Shown piece after piece: positions 1 through 6,222 of a stretch of DNA of 39,783 bases (position 1 is the stretch's first letter; each line of letters begins with the position of its first letter). A program made the position numbers and the translations under genes. Location of the stretch: positions 1-39,783 of IMG/VR virus record IMGVR_UViG_3300024262_000092. One strand, given 5' to 3'. Source of the DNA: a virus. The notes under the pieces were generated by a model. It had not been told where the DNA came from. It did no database searches and saw only the letters and a list, made by a program, of their open reading frames with translations.

Positions 1-126
1 GTTAGCTATAATGTTCGACACGTTGAACATCAAAAACAGGGCCAACAGGGCCAAAACAGGGCCGAAAAACGCAGTTATCAAGGCGGGGCCTGTAAATAAT
101 ATCAAATCCTATTTTCCCTATTTTCT
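1..126. repeat. Terminal redundancy, left copy
   Basis: These 126 bases recur without a mismatch at 39655-39780; base 127 (t) differs from 39781 (c). This shows a circularly closed assembly or a genome with short terminal repeats. An overlap of 126 is also what a k=127 de Bruijn assembly of a circular molecule would leave, so it need not be a physical DTR. The segment holds three CAGGGCC copies (36-62) and an inverted repeat ATGTTC/GAACAT (about 11-30). Confidence 0.9.
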
Positions 127-280
127 TTTTTATGCCTGCTTTTAATCCAGCTATTCTATTTTGTTGCGCTTGCCTTTCCTGTTTTGCCTGCTTTGCTGCT
201 TTACCTTGAATTATTTTCACGTTTAACTTGTTGGTATGCAAAGCAAAAAAATTTATTTTGAAAGCTTGTAAAAAAATATC

Positions 281-309
281 TTGCATTGCCTTTTTTAAAA
301 GTTTAGAAT
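281..309 (+). promoter_or_regulatory. Sigma70-like promoter of the left early genes
   Basis: The -35 TTGCAT (281-286) and -10 TAGAAT (304-309) are separated by exactly 17 bp. The predicted start falls near 316-318, directly at the ATG at 319. The -35 begins in the last three bases of an 18-bp element (266-283) that is repeated at 1910-1927, where it again runs into a -35 box. Confidence 0.65.
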
Positions 310-318
310 TACAGCATC

Positions 319-423
319 ATGAAAAACAAAATTAATTCTATCGAAGCAATTTGCTGGATTACTGTTATCACTGGTATCTACTGCATTATGATACTGGCCA
401 GTATAGCTAAAATATCCAGTTAA
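319..423 (+). CDS. Small membrane protein, 34 aa, probably leaderless
   Basis: This ORF starts MKNKINSIEA and then has one hydrophobic stretch (about residues 11-31, rich in Ile, Val and Thr), so a single membrane segment is likely. No Shine-Dalgarno precedes the ATG, but the -10 box of a good promoter ends nine bases upstream, so the ATG would lie at or next to the mRNA 5' end. It is followed after 37 bases by the gene at 461. I do not recognise a family. The promoter position is the main support that it is translated. Confidence 0.45.
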   Translation: MKNKINSIEAICWITVITGIYCIMILASIAKISS

Positions 424-460
424 ACTATTAACACCTAACAGAAAGAAGAAAGGAAAGGTT

Positions 461-709
461 ATGTCACCGACAGAATTATTGAACACGTCCACAACTCCGG
501 ATAGCGAAATAAAGCGCATATTTGGAGAGCAGGCCATTATCAGTAGAATTGACAAGTGGAACTTGATACACCTTGATAATCCTACTGACAGGGAAAAAGC
601 CCGCCGTGAAAAAGCTTTCACCCCGGACAAAATTTTTGACAGTAATTGTCCTATTTGTCAATTACTCAAGGAAAAAGGCGGCAATATCATTTATGACGGG
701 ATGTTCTAA
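461..709 (+). CDS. Unknown early protein, 82 aa
   Basis: The protein starts MSPTELLNTS, is charged in the middle and carries a CPIC (CxxC) pair near residue 63, which could bind metal with another partner. The start is set by a purine-rich site (AGAAAGAAGAAAGGAAAGG) just before ATG, the first of a series of similar start regions in this arm. No family recognised. It is presumably an early host-interaction protein, inferred only from position and size. Confidence 0.7.
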   Translation: MSPTELLNTSTTPDSEIKRIFGEQAIISRIDKWNLIHLDNPTDREKARREKAFTPDKIFDSNCPICQLLKEKGGNIIYDGMF

Positions 710-712
710 ACT

Positions 713-771
713 GTAACCAAACTATTAACCTGCTGGAATTATCCAGCCAAAAACAGAAAGAAAAAAGTATC
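713..771 (+). promoter_or_regulatory. Leader with small hairpin and shared start region
   Basis: The leader reads AACTATTAACC, then a CTGG-aattat-CCAG hairpin, then AACAGAAAGAAAAAAG before the ATG at 772. The same order (ACTATTAACC, hairpin, CAGAAAGAA) recurs at 3737-3793, suggesting a duplicated cis element, either an RNA processing or stability element or a translation enhancer. Confidence 0.45.
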
Positions 772-957
772 ATGAAAATTACTTACAACGAAAAAACTAA
801 TACCTTGAGTCTGGAAGTTCCTTGTTTCCCTAAGCCTACAAGTTCCAAATCCGGAAAAACGCTTGTAGTCGCATCCAGCTTAGGCAATGTAAAAACAAAT
901 TGTATTGTTTCCGGCAAGCCGTTGACAATCGGTTTAAACGCCTACATAGCAAAATAA
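772..957 (+). CDS. Small conserved phage protein, 61 aa
   Basis: The protein has a central PTSSKSGKTLVVASS segment and ends in IGLNAYIAK. This pattern (SKSGKT-VVAST followed by Gly-Asn and NAYI) recurs in small proteins of many unrelated phages, as I recall the family; its function is not known to me. The SGKT is not in a P-loop context and the protein is too short for an ATPase. A clear terminator (984-1016) follows, so it ends the first early transcription unit. Confidence 0.75.
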   Translation: MKITYNEKTNTLSLEVPCFPKPTSSKSGKTLVVASSLGNVKTNCIVSGKPLTIGLNAYIAK

Positions 958-983
958 GCTTTTAAGTTTAGTTTGCCTTTCAG

Positions 984-1016
984 AAAAGGCCCTGCTTTAT
1001 GCGGGGCCTTTTTTTT
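984..1016 (+). terminator. Rho-independent terminator after the first early genes
   Basis: A nine-base stem AAAAGGCCC (984-992) pairs with GGGCCTTTT (1004-1012) around an 11-base loop and runs into an eight-T tract (1009-1016). This is the strongest terminator in the window. Confidence 0.9.
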
Positions 1017-1516
1017 GGTCCGGATCTTTGCCGGATCTTTTTTCATACCTGCTTTGCTGCTTTGCTGCCTTGCCTGTAGCCTTGATAAACTTTCATGTCT
1101 CCATTACAGGCGTTTTAGCCTGCTTTAATCCAGCTATTTTATCTGCTTTGCCATGCCTGCTTTATGTCCTATTTTAAACAAGCTCATAAAGGCGTCAATT
1201 TTGACCGTGACGGCGTTATCTTTTGGGGCCTATGTACCCTGTAGATAATTTAAAAAAAGCTTGTGGCGATGCCTTAAAACGGCTACAATAGCAAAATAAA
1301 TCTTTACACGTTGAACTAATCGCAAAGCGCATAAAATGCGCCTTAAAACTGGAGTTTATCAGTTGTGGGAATTTTGCGCCTTAAAACGGGCCTGTTTTTC
1401 GGGCCTGAAAATATAGTTATGCTCAATCCGAGCAAAAGGTTTTGAAGGGAAAAAAGGGAAATTTTAATAGTGCAGAAGGAAAGCCGACTGCCCCTAACAG
1501 AGAGAGAGGAACTATC
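1017..1516. other. Non-coding region with dispersed repeats
   Basis: No supported gene in about 500 bases. It holds CCTGCTTT motifs (1048-1055, 1119-1126, 1156-1163), a copy (1118-1138) of the element at 134-155, and three copies of GCCTTAAAAC (1271-1280, 1340-1349, 1378-1387), the last two extended to GCGCCTTAAAAC. A possible origin, packaging or regulatory region; nothing in it decides which. Confidence 0.6.
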
Positions 1517-1822
1517 ATGAGAAACGACTATCAACCTAAAGACGGAGACTTTCTGAAACCTGATGGATGGCACATTGGAGAAGGGATTGAAGATGATCCT
1601 TGTCATTACCAGGATGAATCTTTCCCCGGCTGTCAATTCAGAATCTTCAGTTACACCAGCGGATCTAAGCTTGCTATTAACCTGGGGGTTACTGGCAAAG
1701 ATTACCTGCTGCCTGATTGGGGTGTCCGTGGTCAGCCTAGATATAAATGTCGGGTTAGGATTGAGTTTGTCGGAGACGGAGAGCCCAGCGTCTTCTGTGG
1801 CGGTTATCTATACCACGATTGA
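1517..1822 (+). CDS. Unknown early protein, 101 aa
   Basis: The start at 1517 is chosen because it follows the repeated start region CAGAGAGAGAGGAACTATC; the frame is open further upstream but lacks a site there. The protein is acidic to neutral, Gly- and Asp-rich, with a few Cys (FPGCQFRIF, CRVRIEF, VFCGGY). It probably forms a small beta-rich fold. No family recognised. Confidence 0.7.
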   Translation: MRNDYQPKDGDFLKPDGWHIGEGIEDDPCHYQDESFPGCQFRIFSYTSGSKLAINLGVTGKDYLLPDWGVRGQPRYKCRVRIEFVGDGEPSVFCGGYLYHD

Positions 1823-1841
1823 CAAGTGCAAAAGGGGAACT

Positions 1842-1928
1842 ATGGCGGGTAAATTTATTTTACCCGCTAAATCCTTAGAAACAATAACTTTTTTAATTTA
1901 TTTAATTATTTGTAAAAAAATATCTTGA
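1842..1928 (+). CDS. Possible 28-aa peptide with hairpin over its start
   Basis: The ATG follows AAAAGGGGAACT, the same start region used by its neighbours. It would encode MAGKFILPAKSLETITFLIY followed by LIICKKIS, a short hydrophobic peptide. A perfect nine-bp stem, GCGGGTAAA (1845-1853) with TTTACCCGC (1859-1867), starts one base after the ATG and could control initiation. It may instead be a decayed gene start or a weak terminator-like structure. Confidence 0.35.
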   Translation: MAGKFILPAKSLETITFLIYLIICKKIS

Positions 1929-1953
1929 CAAAGAATTTTGTAAAGTTTAAACT
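1925..1953 (+). promoter_or_regulatory. Sigma70-like promoter, second early unit
   Basis: TTGACA (1925-1930), 17-bp spacer, TAAACT (1948-1953). The predicted start lies at about 1960, next to an in-frame ATG at 1961. The -35 begins inside the 18-bp element TTGTAAAAAAATATCTTG (1910-1927) shared with the promoter at 281. Confidence 0.6.
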
Positions 1954-2008
1954 TGACACAATGCGAAACAAAAAAACAACAAAACTCTCCATAGAGAAGG
2001 GAACTATT

Positions 2009-2233
2009 ATGAGACAGACAACATTAGGTGCAGCTATAGAACAGAAGATTCTACCCTGTAATATCCAAGTTACCTACAAGAAAAAGACTTATCGGTTATT
2101 AAGTTATCGGAAACTGAATACTGTGGATGCCTTTTACTGTATCACCTTCAAAGGTGAGCCAACTGTCTATCCGTTCATTACGGACACTGAGAAGTTTATC
2201 TATCCTGGGACCGATACCGTTACAATCCTTTAA
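2009..2233 (+). CDS. Unknown early protein, 74 aa
   Basis: The chosen ATG follows GAGAAGGGAACTATT, matching the start region of the neighbours. An in-frame ATG at 1961 lies at the predicted transcript start and would add 16 residues (MRNKKTTKLSIEKGTI), a possible leaderless form. The protein has a basic patch (YKKKTYRLLSYRK) followed by aromatic beta-like segments. No family recognised. Confidence 0.65.
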   Translation: MRQTTLGAAIEQKILPCNIQVTYKKKTYRLLSYRKLNTVDAFYCITFKGEPTVYPFITDTEKFIYPGTDTVTIL

Positions 2234-2261
2234 TCATTTCCTAACAGAAAGAGGAACTATC

Positions 2262-2912
2262 ATGTATACCAAGAAACAGATTAGACCAACTAAGTATTTT
2301 GATCCGGAGAAATGGCTTAACAGTATCAGGGTTAAGGAACTGAGATGCCCTAAGCCTAAAATGTCCAGTAGTCTAAACGCCATTGAAACAAGCATACAAA
2401 GAGAGAATATCCGCAATGATCGTGTTGAGAGATTAAATGGATATATTGGCCGGATGTATGCTGATCGTGTTGTCAAAGCCACTGACGGAAGCAGGGTTTT
2501 ACTGGTAAGACCGGAAAGATGGCTGGAATATGAACCACTTGGATTATCTGAGCCCGGGCCGGATCATCTTACAATCAACAATCCTGATTTCTACAATGCA
2601 ATCAAACGGGCCTCAGTTGATTCTGATTATGTAACAATTCAGTTCAACAGTGAAACATGGGAATTGACCCTGTCTTCTCAGGGTGAACAGGTTTCCGCAG
2701 AAGAAACAATGACCTGTCCACAGAAGCATTCCCCGCCAGACATGGAGTTCAGCCTTAACGCCAAATACCTGCTTAACCTTCTCGGATCATGGCCTGTAAC
2801 CATCCACTATGAATCAGGCCGACCAAACAAGCCCCTGTTGTTTGAGTTCAGGGATTACTCTGTTCTGATCATGCCGCTGAAAGCCTCAGAATGTAAGGCT
2901 GTTGCGGCCTAA
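2262..2912 (+). CDS. Unknown early protein, 216 aa
   Basis: The start is fixed by AACAGAAAGAGGAACTATC before the ATG. The N-terminal half is basic and rich in Arg (KKQIRPTKYFD, RNDRVERLNGYIGRMYADRV). The C-terminal half (after about residue 105) looks beta-rich with a FSLNAKYLLNLL segment and a VTIHYESG strand. The pattern of two beta-rich halves faintly recalls a sliding-clamp-like or regulatory fold, but I cannot support a function. It is followed 37 bases later by the gene at 2950. Confidence 0.7.
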   Translation: MYTKKQIRPTKYFDPEKWLNSIRVKELRCPKPKMSSSLNAIETSIQRENIRNDRVERLNGYIGRMYADRVVKATDGSRVLLVRPERWLEYEPLGLSEPGPDHLTINNPDFYNAIKRASVDSDYVTIQFNSETWELTLSSQGEQVSAEETMTCPQKHSPPDMEFSLNAKYLLNLLGSWPVTIHYESGRPNKPLLFEFRDYSVLIMPLKASECKAVAA

Positions 2913-2949
2913 ACCTTTAACCTTTATTCCCTCAGAAAGGGGAACTATT

Positions 2950-3732
2950 ATGCTGTATAAACTTAATTTCGGAGCCGGACGGATGGAAGTTATTGAAACA
3001 GAAAGCAAAAACAACCTTCCTCTCGGAACTGTCCTGCAATTGCATGGATACGACAATCCTAAATTCGTAATCGTCGAGAACCTGGGAATCAATGAGAAAT
3101 TTGACAGTTACGGAACCAAGTACAGAACAATTCAACGGGGCTCTCTGGAGTATGCAATTTATCATGCCAGTGATCTTGAGTTCATCCAAGACAAGCGGGA
3201 TGGCCGGATACAAACCTATATCACGGATGAAAGGATGAATGAACAGGAACTATCCCAACTGCGGAGTCGCGCCGAAGAAAAGCTCAGATCAGATCAGGAA
3301 GCAACCAGAAAAAAGTATGTAGAAACAGACTTCCTGATCGAGACAGGTAAAGACTTGTTCAAAGCCTTCATTCCTGAGACGGCCAAAGCCTTGATAGTTG
3401 CTGAACTGATTGAAGATGAATCCGATATCATGACGGATTATTGGGGCCATAAAACGACACGCCTTGTAATTCTCGACTATTCCATGCATACCAAAAATCT
3501 ATTTCCCGAAATGCGAAAAGCGGCCGCAAAATTTCATGAAACAAAACCTCTGGCCGTCAAAAATGAAAAATTCGAGCATCGGGAAAATTACTCGATGGGG
3601 GCCGGCTACTACCTGAAAGATGAATGGATTCATCTTTCCGGATGGTGCATAAGAAAAGCCGATAAATACCACGGCTGGAGAGACGAGCATTATATCTCCA
3701 TCGCTCGGACATGCCTGTTCATTGCTGACTGA
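2950..3732 (+). CDS. Unknown early protein, 260 aa
   Basis: The start follows CAGAAAGGGGAACTATT. The N-terminal region (MLYKLNFGAGRMEVIE) resembles short beta proteins found in phage and plasmid accessory regions; a charged helical segment (ELSQLRSRAEEKLRSDQEA) lies near residue 100; the rest includes a KTTRLVILDYS strand and ends near TCLFIAD. I do not recognise the family. It lies between two other early genes with the same leader type. Confidence 0.65.
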   Translation: MLYKLNFGAGRMEVIETESKNNLPLGTVLQLHGYDNPKFVIVENLGINEKFDSYGTKYRTIQRGSLEYAIYHASDLEFIQDKRDGRIQTYITDERMNEQELSQLRSRAEEKLRSDQEATRKKYVETDFLIETGKDLFKAFIPETAKALIVAELIEDESDIMTDYWGHKTTRLVILDYSMHTKNLFPEMRKAAAKFHETKPLAVKNEKFEHRENYSMGAGYYLKDEWIHLSGWCIRKADKYHGWRDEHYISIARTCLFIAD

Positions 3733-3736
3733 TTAC

Positions 3737-3793
3737 CCAACTATTAACCTGGGGCCGGGGTTATCTCCGGCCTCAACAGAAAGAAGAATTATT
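3737..3793 (+). promoter_or_regulatory. Leader with GC hairpin and shared start region
   Basis: ACTATTAACC is followed by a perfect GGCCGG / CCGGCC hairpin around GGTTATCT, then AACAGAAAGAAGAATTATT before the ATG at 3794. The order matches the leader at 713-771, with a different hairpin sequence, which points to structure rather than sequence being kept. Confidence 0.5.
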
Positions 3794-4309
3794 ATGGCAA
3801 GTTTTATTAAAATAGGTAGAGAAGTTCCCGATCCCGTTCAAAGTAATCCGCTCCGGACAGTCCAAAAGGTACAGGATTGCTGGAATACACTGGTAAAGAC
3901 AAGCTCATGGTATGAGCCGGACAAGGAATGTATGGTCGCTTTCCTGCTTGATGGCCGGAACAGGGTTAAGCATGTCTCTCTTATTTCAATCGGAACCCTG
4001 ACCAGCAGTTTGGTACACCCCAGGGAAGTTTTTAGACCAGCTATTCTTGCAGCAGCTTCACAGATAATCCTGGCCCACCAACACCCAACCAACGAACTTG
4101 ATCCGAGTCCAGAAGATATCAGCATTACCCGCAGATTGAGAGAGGCTGGACAATTGCTTGGAATTACCATTCTCGATCACCTGATTTTTGGACCTGATAA
4201 CGACTCATATTTCTCATTTGCAGAGGAAGGTATCTGGAATGTTAGCCGCATACAAGATCATGCTGGAAATGATCAACAAGCAGTTAGAGGAAGTCCCGAG
4301 TCTTCCTAA
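3794..4309 (+). CDS. RadC-like JAMM/MPN domain protein, 171 aa
   Basis: Around residues 91-130 the protein reads ILAHQHPTNELDPSPEDISI, the JAMM metal-binding pattern H-x-H-P...S-x-x-D of the RadC family, followed by the typical LGITILDHLIFG. Upstream, VAFLLDGRNRVKHV and the SLVHPREVFRPAI segment also match RadC. RadC proteins are JAB-domain putative metalloproteases or nucleases of uncertain function, common in phages and defense or anti-restriction neighbourhoods. The usual helix-hairpin-helix N-terminal half is missing, as in many mobile-element RadC proteins. The start follows CAGAAAGAAGAATTATT. Confidence 0.85.
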   Translation: MASFIKIGREVPDPVQSNPLRTVQKVQDCWNTLVKTSSWYEPDKECMVAFLLDGRNRVKHVSLISIGTLTSSLVHPREVFRPAILAAASQIILAHQHPTNELDPSPEDISITRRLREAGQLLGITILDHLIFGPDNDSYFSFAEEGIWNVSRIQDHAGNDQQAVRGSPESS

Positions 4310-4360
4310 TATCAACGATATTGAATTATCTTAAACAACAGAAAGAAAGAGAGAATTATT

Positions 4361-4834
4361 ATGGGATGTGACATACATTTTCACAGTGAAGTTAAAATTT
4401 ATGGCAAGTGGGAACATTACGGTTCCCCGCTGATGATGAGAGACTATGACCTGTTTGCTTTCATGGCAGACGTCAGGAACTATAACGATATCACTCCGAT
4501 ATCTCAACCAAAAGGATTACCGGACGACATTTCAGTTGTTACTAAGGTAGCCGCTGAAATTTGGGGAGCAGACGGCCATTCCCACAGCTTCCTCACTGGT
4601 CGTGATGAGATTAGACGACTGGAAGAGTTCATGAAGTCTCTGGATAAATCAAGACAAAAAGTTGATGAAGTTGATGAAAATGGGAAGCTGATTAACGGTA
4701 ATTGGTATTTCTATTTTCCTGAAAAGGATCTGGATTACCTTTTCGGGGGTTCTTGGAGCGGTTTCTACGAATATCCTAAAAATTATCCTCCCCAAATAGA
4801 AGACGTTCGGTTCGTCTTCTGGTTCGACAACTAA
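4361..4834 (+). CDS. MGCDIH-family protein of unknown function, 157 aa
   Basis: It starts MGCDIHFHSEVKIYGKWEH and continues with RDYDLFAFMADVRNY and GADGHSHSFL. These blocks are the hallmark of a family I recall from many phages and bacteria, with conserved Cys, His and Asp residues near the N-terminus that could bind metal. Function is not established. It is the last gene of the rightward early set and ends two bases before the convergent gene at 4836. An eight-bp hairpin (4798-4820) lies near its 3' end, without a T tract. Confidence 0.8.
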   Translation: MGCDIHFHSEVKIYGKWEHYGSPLMMRDYDLFAFMADVRNYNDITPISQPKGLPDDISVVTKVAAEIWGADGHSHSFLTGRDEIRRLEEFMKSLDKSRQKVDEVDENGKLINGNWYFYFPEKDLDYLFGGSWSGFYEYPKNYPPQIEDVRFVFWFDN

Positions 4835-4835
4835 C

Positions 4836-5444
4836 TTAGTATTCAGGCGGGCCTGCGGCATCTTCGCGGGCCTGCCTTCTTACTTCCTGCTTATAACGAA
4901 CATCCAAAGCCGTCAGTAATTGACGAAGTTCTTTTAAATAACGGATCGGTATGCAAATACCTTTCCGTGTAGGATAGACCATGGTTTTTTCTTCATCTTC
5001 CTTGGTCATCCATATCCGTATATCCAGGTATAATTTACCTGTGTTGGTCCGCTGTATGCTCGGAATCAACATCCGATTGCGCCATAGGTCAATGCCTCTG
5101 GTGGCATCCACAAACTTCCAGCCTGGCTCCCGGGAAAGATCAATGCAGAAGGGAAGCCGCTCTAATCTTTTCTGCCTGATAAAAAATTGCTGTTTGGAAA
5201 GATGGTAATTCCCTATCAAACTCCGCAGCTTCTTGAAAAACTCCCATTGCTCGTGATGAAATTCAACTTTCTCGCGAACCAGCCGGCGCAATTCCCGCTG
5301 CTCGGCTTTGACCATCTTGTTCATATACCGCTTGATCGTCGTCGGCCGCAGGCTTTTGGGATTCAGCAGCTTGAATGTTTCCTCCGCTGTGCGCTTACTT
5401 GATTCGTGCTTGAACGTTATGTCCAAGGGGCTGCGTCTAGTCAT
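4836..5444 (-). CDS. Candidate PC4-like ssDNA-binding protein, 202 aa
   Basis: The N-terminal half is basic and helical with an HTH-like SLRPTTIKRYMNKM. The C-terminal part (about residues 130-190) reads GKLYLDIRIWM...YPTRKGICIPIRYLKEL, which resembles the PC4/Sub1 coactivator fold (Arg-rich strands, a TRKGI-like turn, then a helix). PC4-type domains bind single-stranded DNA and act in transcription or replication; in this phage that is an inference. It is the last gene of the leftward replication operon and overlaps the small gene before it by ATGA. Confidence 0.6.
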   Translation of the reverse strand: MTRRSPLDITFKHESSKRTAEETFKLLNPKSLRPTTIKRYMNKMVKAEQRELRRLVREKVEFHHEQWEFFKKLRSLIGNYHLSKQQFFIRQKRLERLPFCIDLSREPGWKFVDATRGIDLWRNRMLIPSIQRTNTGKLYLDIRIWMTKEDEEKTMVYPTRKGICIPIRYLKELRQLLTALDVRYKQEVRRQAREDAAGPPEY

Positions 5445-5617
5445 TCTACCACCTTAAATTGTTTTCGCACCTGTCTATAAAGCCTTTCCTGGTCCTCTTT
5501 ATGCTGCTTTATTAATCCGGCAAGGTCATCCATGCAATCATTTATCTTCCCCGCTGTCCTGGCGTTAAACAGGGACTTAGGTTTTGTTTTTTTAAATTGG
5601 ATTACTTTCTTGGTCAC
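5441..5617 (-). CDS. Small basic protein, 58 aa, GTG start
   Basis: The frame opens with GTG at 5617, preceded by AGGAGG four bases upstream, and its TGA overlaps the ATG of the next gene (ATGA). It starts VTKKVIQFKKTKPKSLFNAR and continues with a charged helical tail. The strong ribosome site and the coupled stop/start support translation. No family recognised. Confidence 0.7.
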   Translation of the reverse strand: MTKKVIQFKKTKPKSLFNARTAGKINDCMDDLAGLIKQHKEDQERLYRQVRKQFKVVE

Positions 5618-5628
5618 TCACCCTCCTA

Positions 5629-5844
5629 TCATCCCTCCACCTTTTTCTCTTTTTGTAAATCTTCCTCACTCACAAAGATAATCCCTTCAATGGTCTGCTT
5701 CCTTAGCAGAATTTTACCCCCGCATAACTGTTCGAGCAGCCAAAGCACCTTCGCTTCCTGCTCTTTAGTCAGTGCCACTGGATGTATGGTCTTGTCCTCA
5801 ATCTCAACCAGGATTATCATTCTCTCAACTGTCATTACCGCCAT
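5629..5844 (-). CDS. Unknown small protein, 71 aa
   Basis: The protein has a hydrophobic start (MTVERMIILVEIE), then a helical LTKEQEAKVLWLLEQL and an acidic/basic tail. A second ATG lies nine bases inside. Its end overlaps the ribosome site of the GTG-start gene downstream, so the two are probably co-translated. No family recognised. Confidence 0.65.
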   Translation of the reverse strand: MAVMTVERMIILVEIEDKTIHPVALTKEQEAKVLWLLEQLCGGKILLRKQTIEGIIFVSEEDLQKEKKVEG

Positions 5845-5846
5845 AA

Positions 5847-6206
5847 TTATCTTGCGCTCCCTGGCAATCTCAATGCCAGTTTTTTTCTTTCCTCCCAGCT
5901 TAGAGTTGGAAGAACATCGGTTATAAATCTCCGGAAATTCTCAGCAGAATAATCCAAAACCAAACAAATCCACAGAAAGCTCCTGGGCTCAACTGTATCT
6001 GACATAAACCACTCCATCGCATCATCCTTGGCTTTTACTCCCCTGGATGTCAATACTGGATCAAGTTTTTTTAAGGCCCTCTTTCTCGCGGACGAATCCA
6101 CATCTAATAGATCCCTCCAGGCTTGAGCCAGTACCGCTGCCATAAGTTTCTTTTCCCCAGCCAAGTCTATGCTTTTCCTGGGAGTTTCCATTGAAACTTT
6201 CATCAT
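5847..6206 (-). CDS. Conserved phage protein of unknown function, 119 aa
   Basis: The start is placed at ATG 6206, behind AGGA; the frame extends slightly further to a TTG. Residues about 20-50 are helical (LMAAVLAQAWRDLLD), followed by DAMEWFMSD and PRSFLWICLVLDYSAENFRRF. The pattern of a helix, then a W-F segment, then F-x-W-I-C-x-x-L recalls a small phage family found near replication and regulatory genes; no function is known to me. Confidence 0.65.
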   Translation of the reverse strand: MMKVSMETPRKSIDLAGEKKLMAAVLAQAWRDLLDVDSSARKRALKKLDPVLTSRGVKAKDDAMEWFMSDTVEPRSFLWICLVLDYSAENFRRFITDVLPTLSWEERKKLALRLPGSAR

Positions 6207-6222
6207 ACTATCCTGCAATGAG

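Larger units (their letters stand above)
1..318. other. Non-coding left end, repeat-rich
   Basis: I see no convincing gene here. A Lys/Gln-rich reverse reading frame of 94 codons exists but has no good ribosome site and is made of the same repeats seen in other non-coding parts. The stretch holds CAGGGCC repeats, two CCTGCTTT motifs (135-142 and 187-194), a copy of a 22-bp element (134-155) that recurs at 1118-1138, and the early promoter at 281-309. It joins the non-coding right end across the circle. Confidence 0.7.

Noticed and set aside
2-286. Reverse frame of 94 codons, Lys/Gln-rich
   Set aside because: Built from the non-coding repeats that also occur at 1017-1200, with no good ribosome site; the promoter at 281 points the other way.
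4798-4820. Terminator between convergent genes at 4834/4836
   Set aside because: An eight-bp hairpin exists inside the end of the coding sequence but lacks a T tract on either strand.
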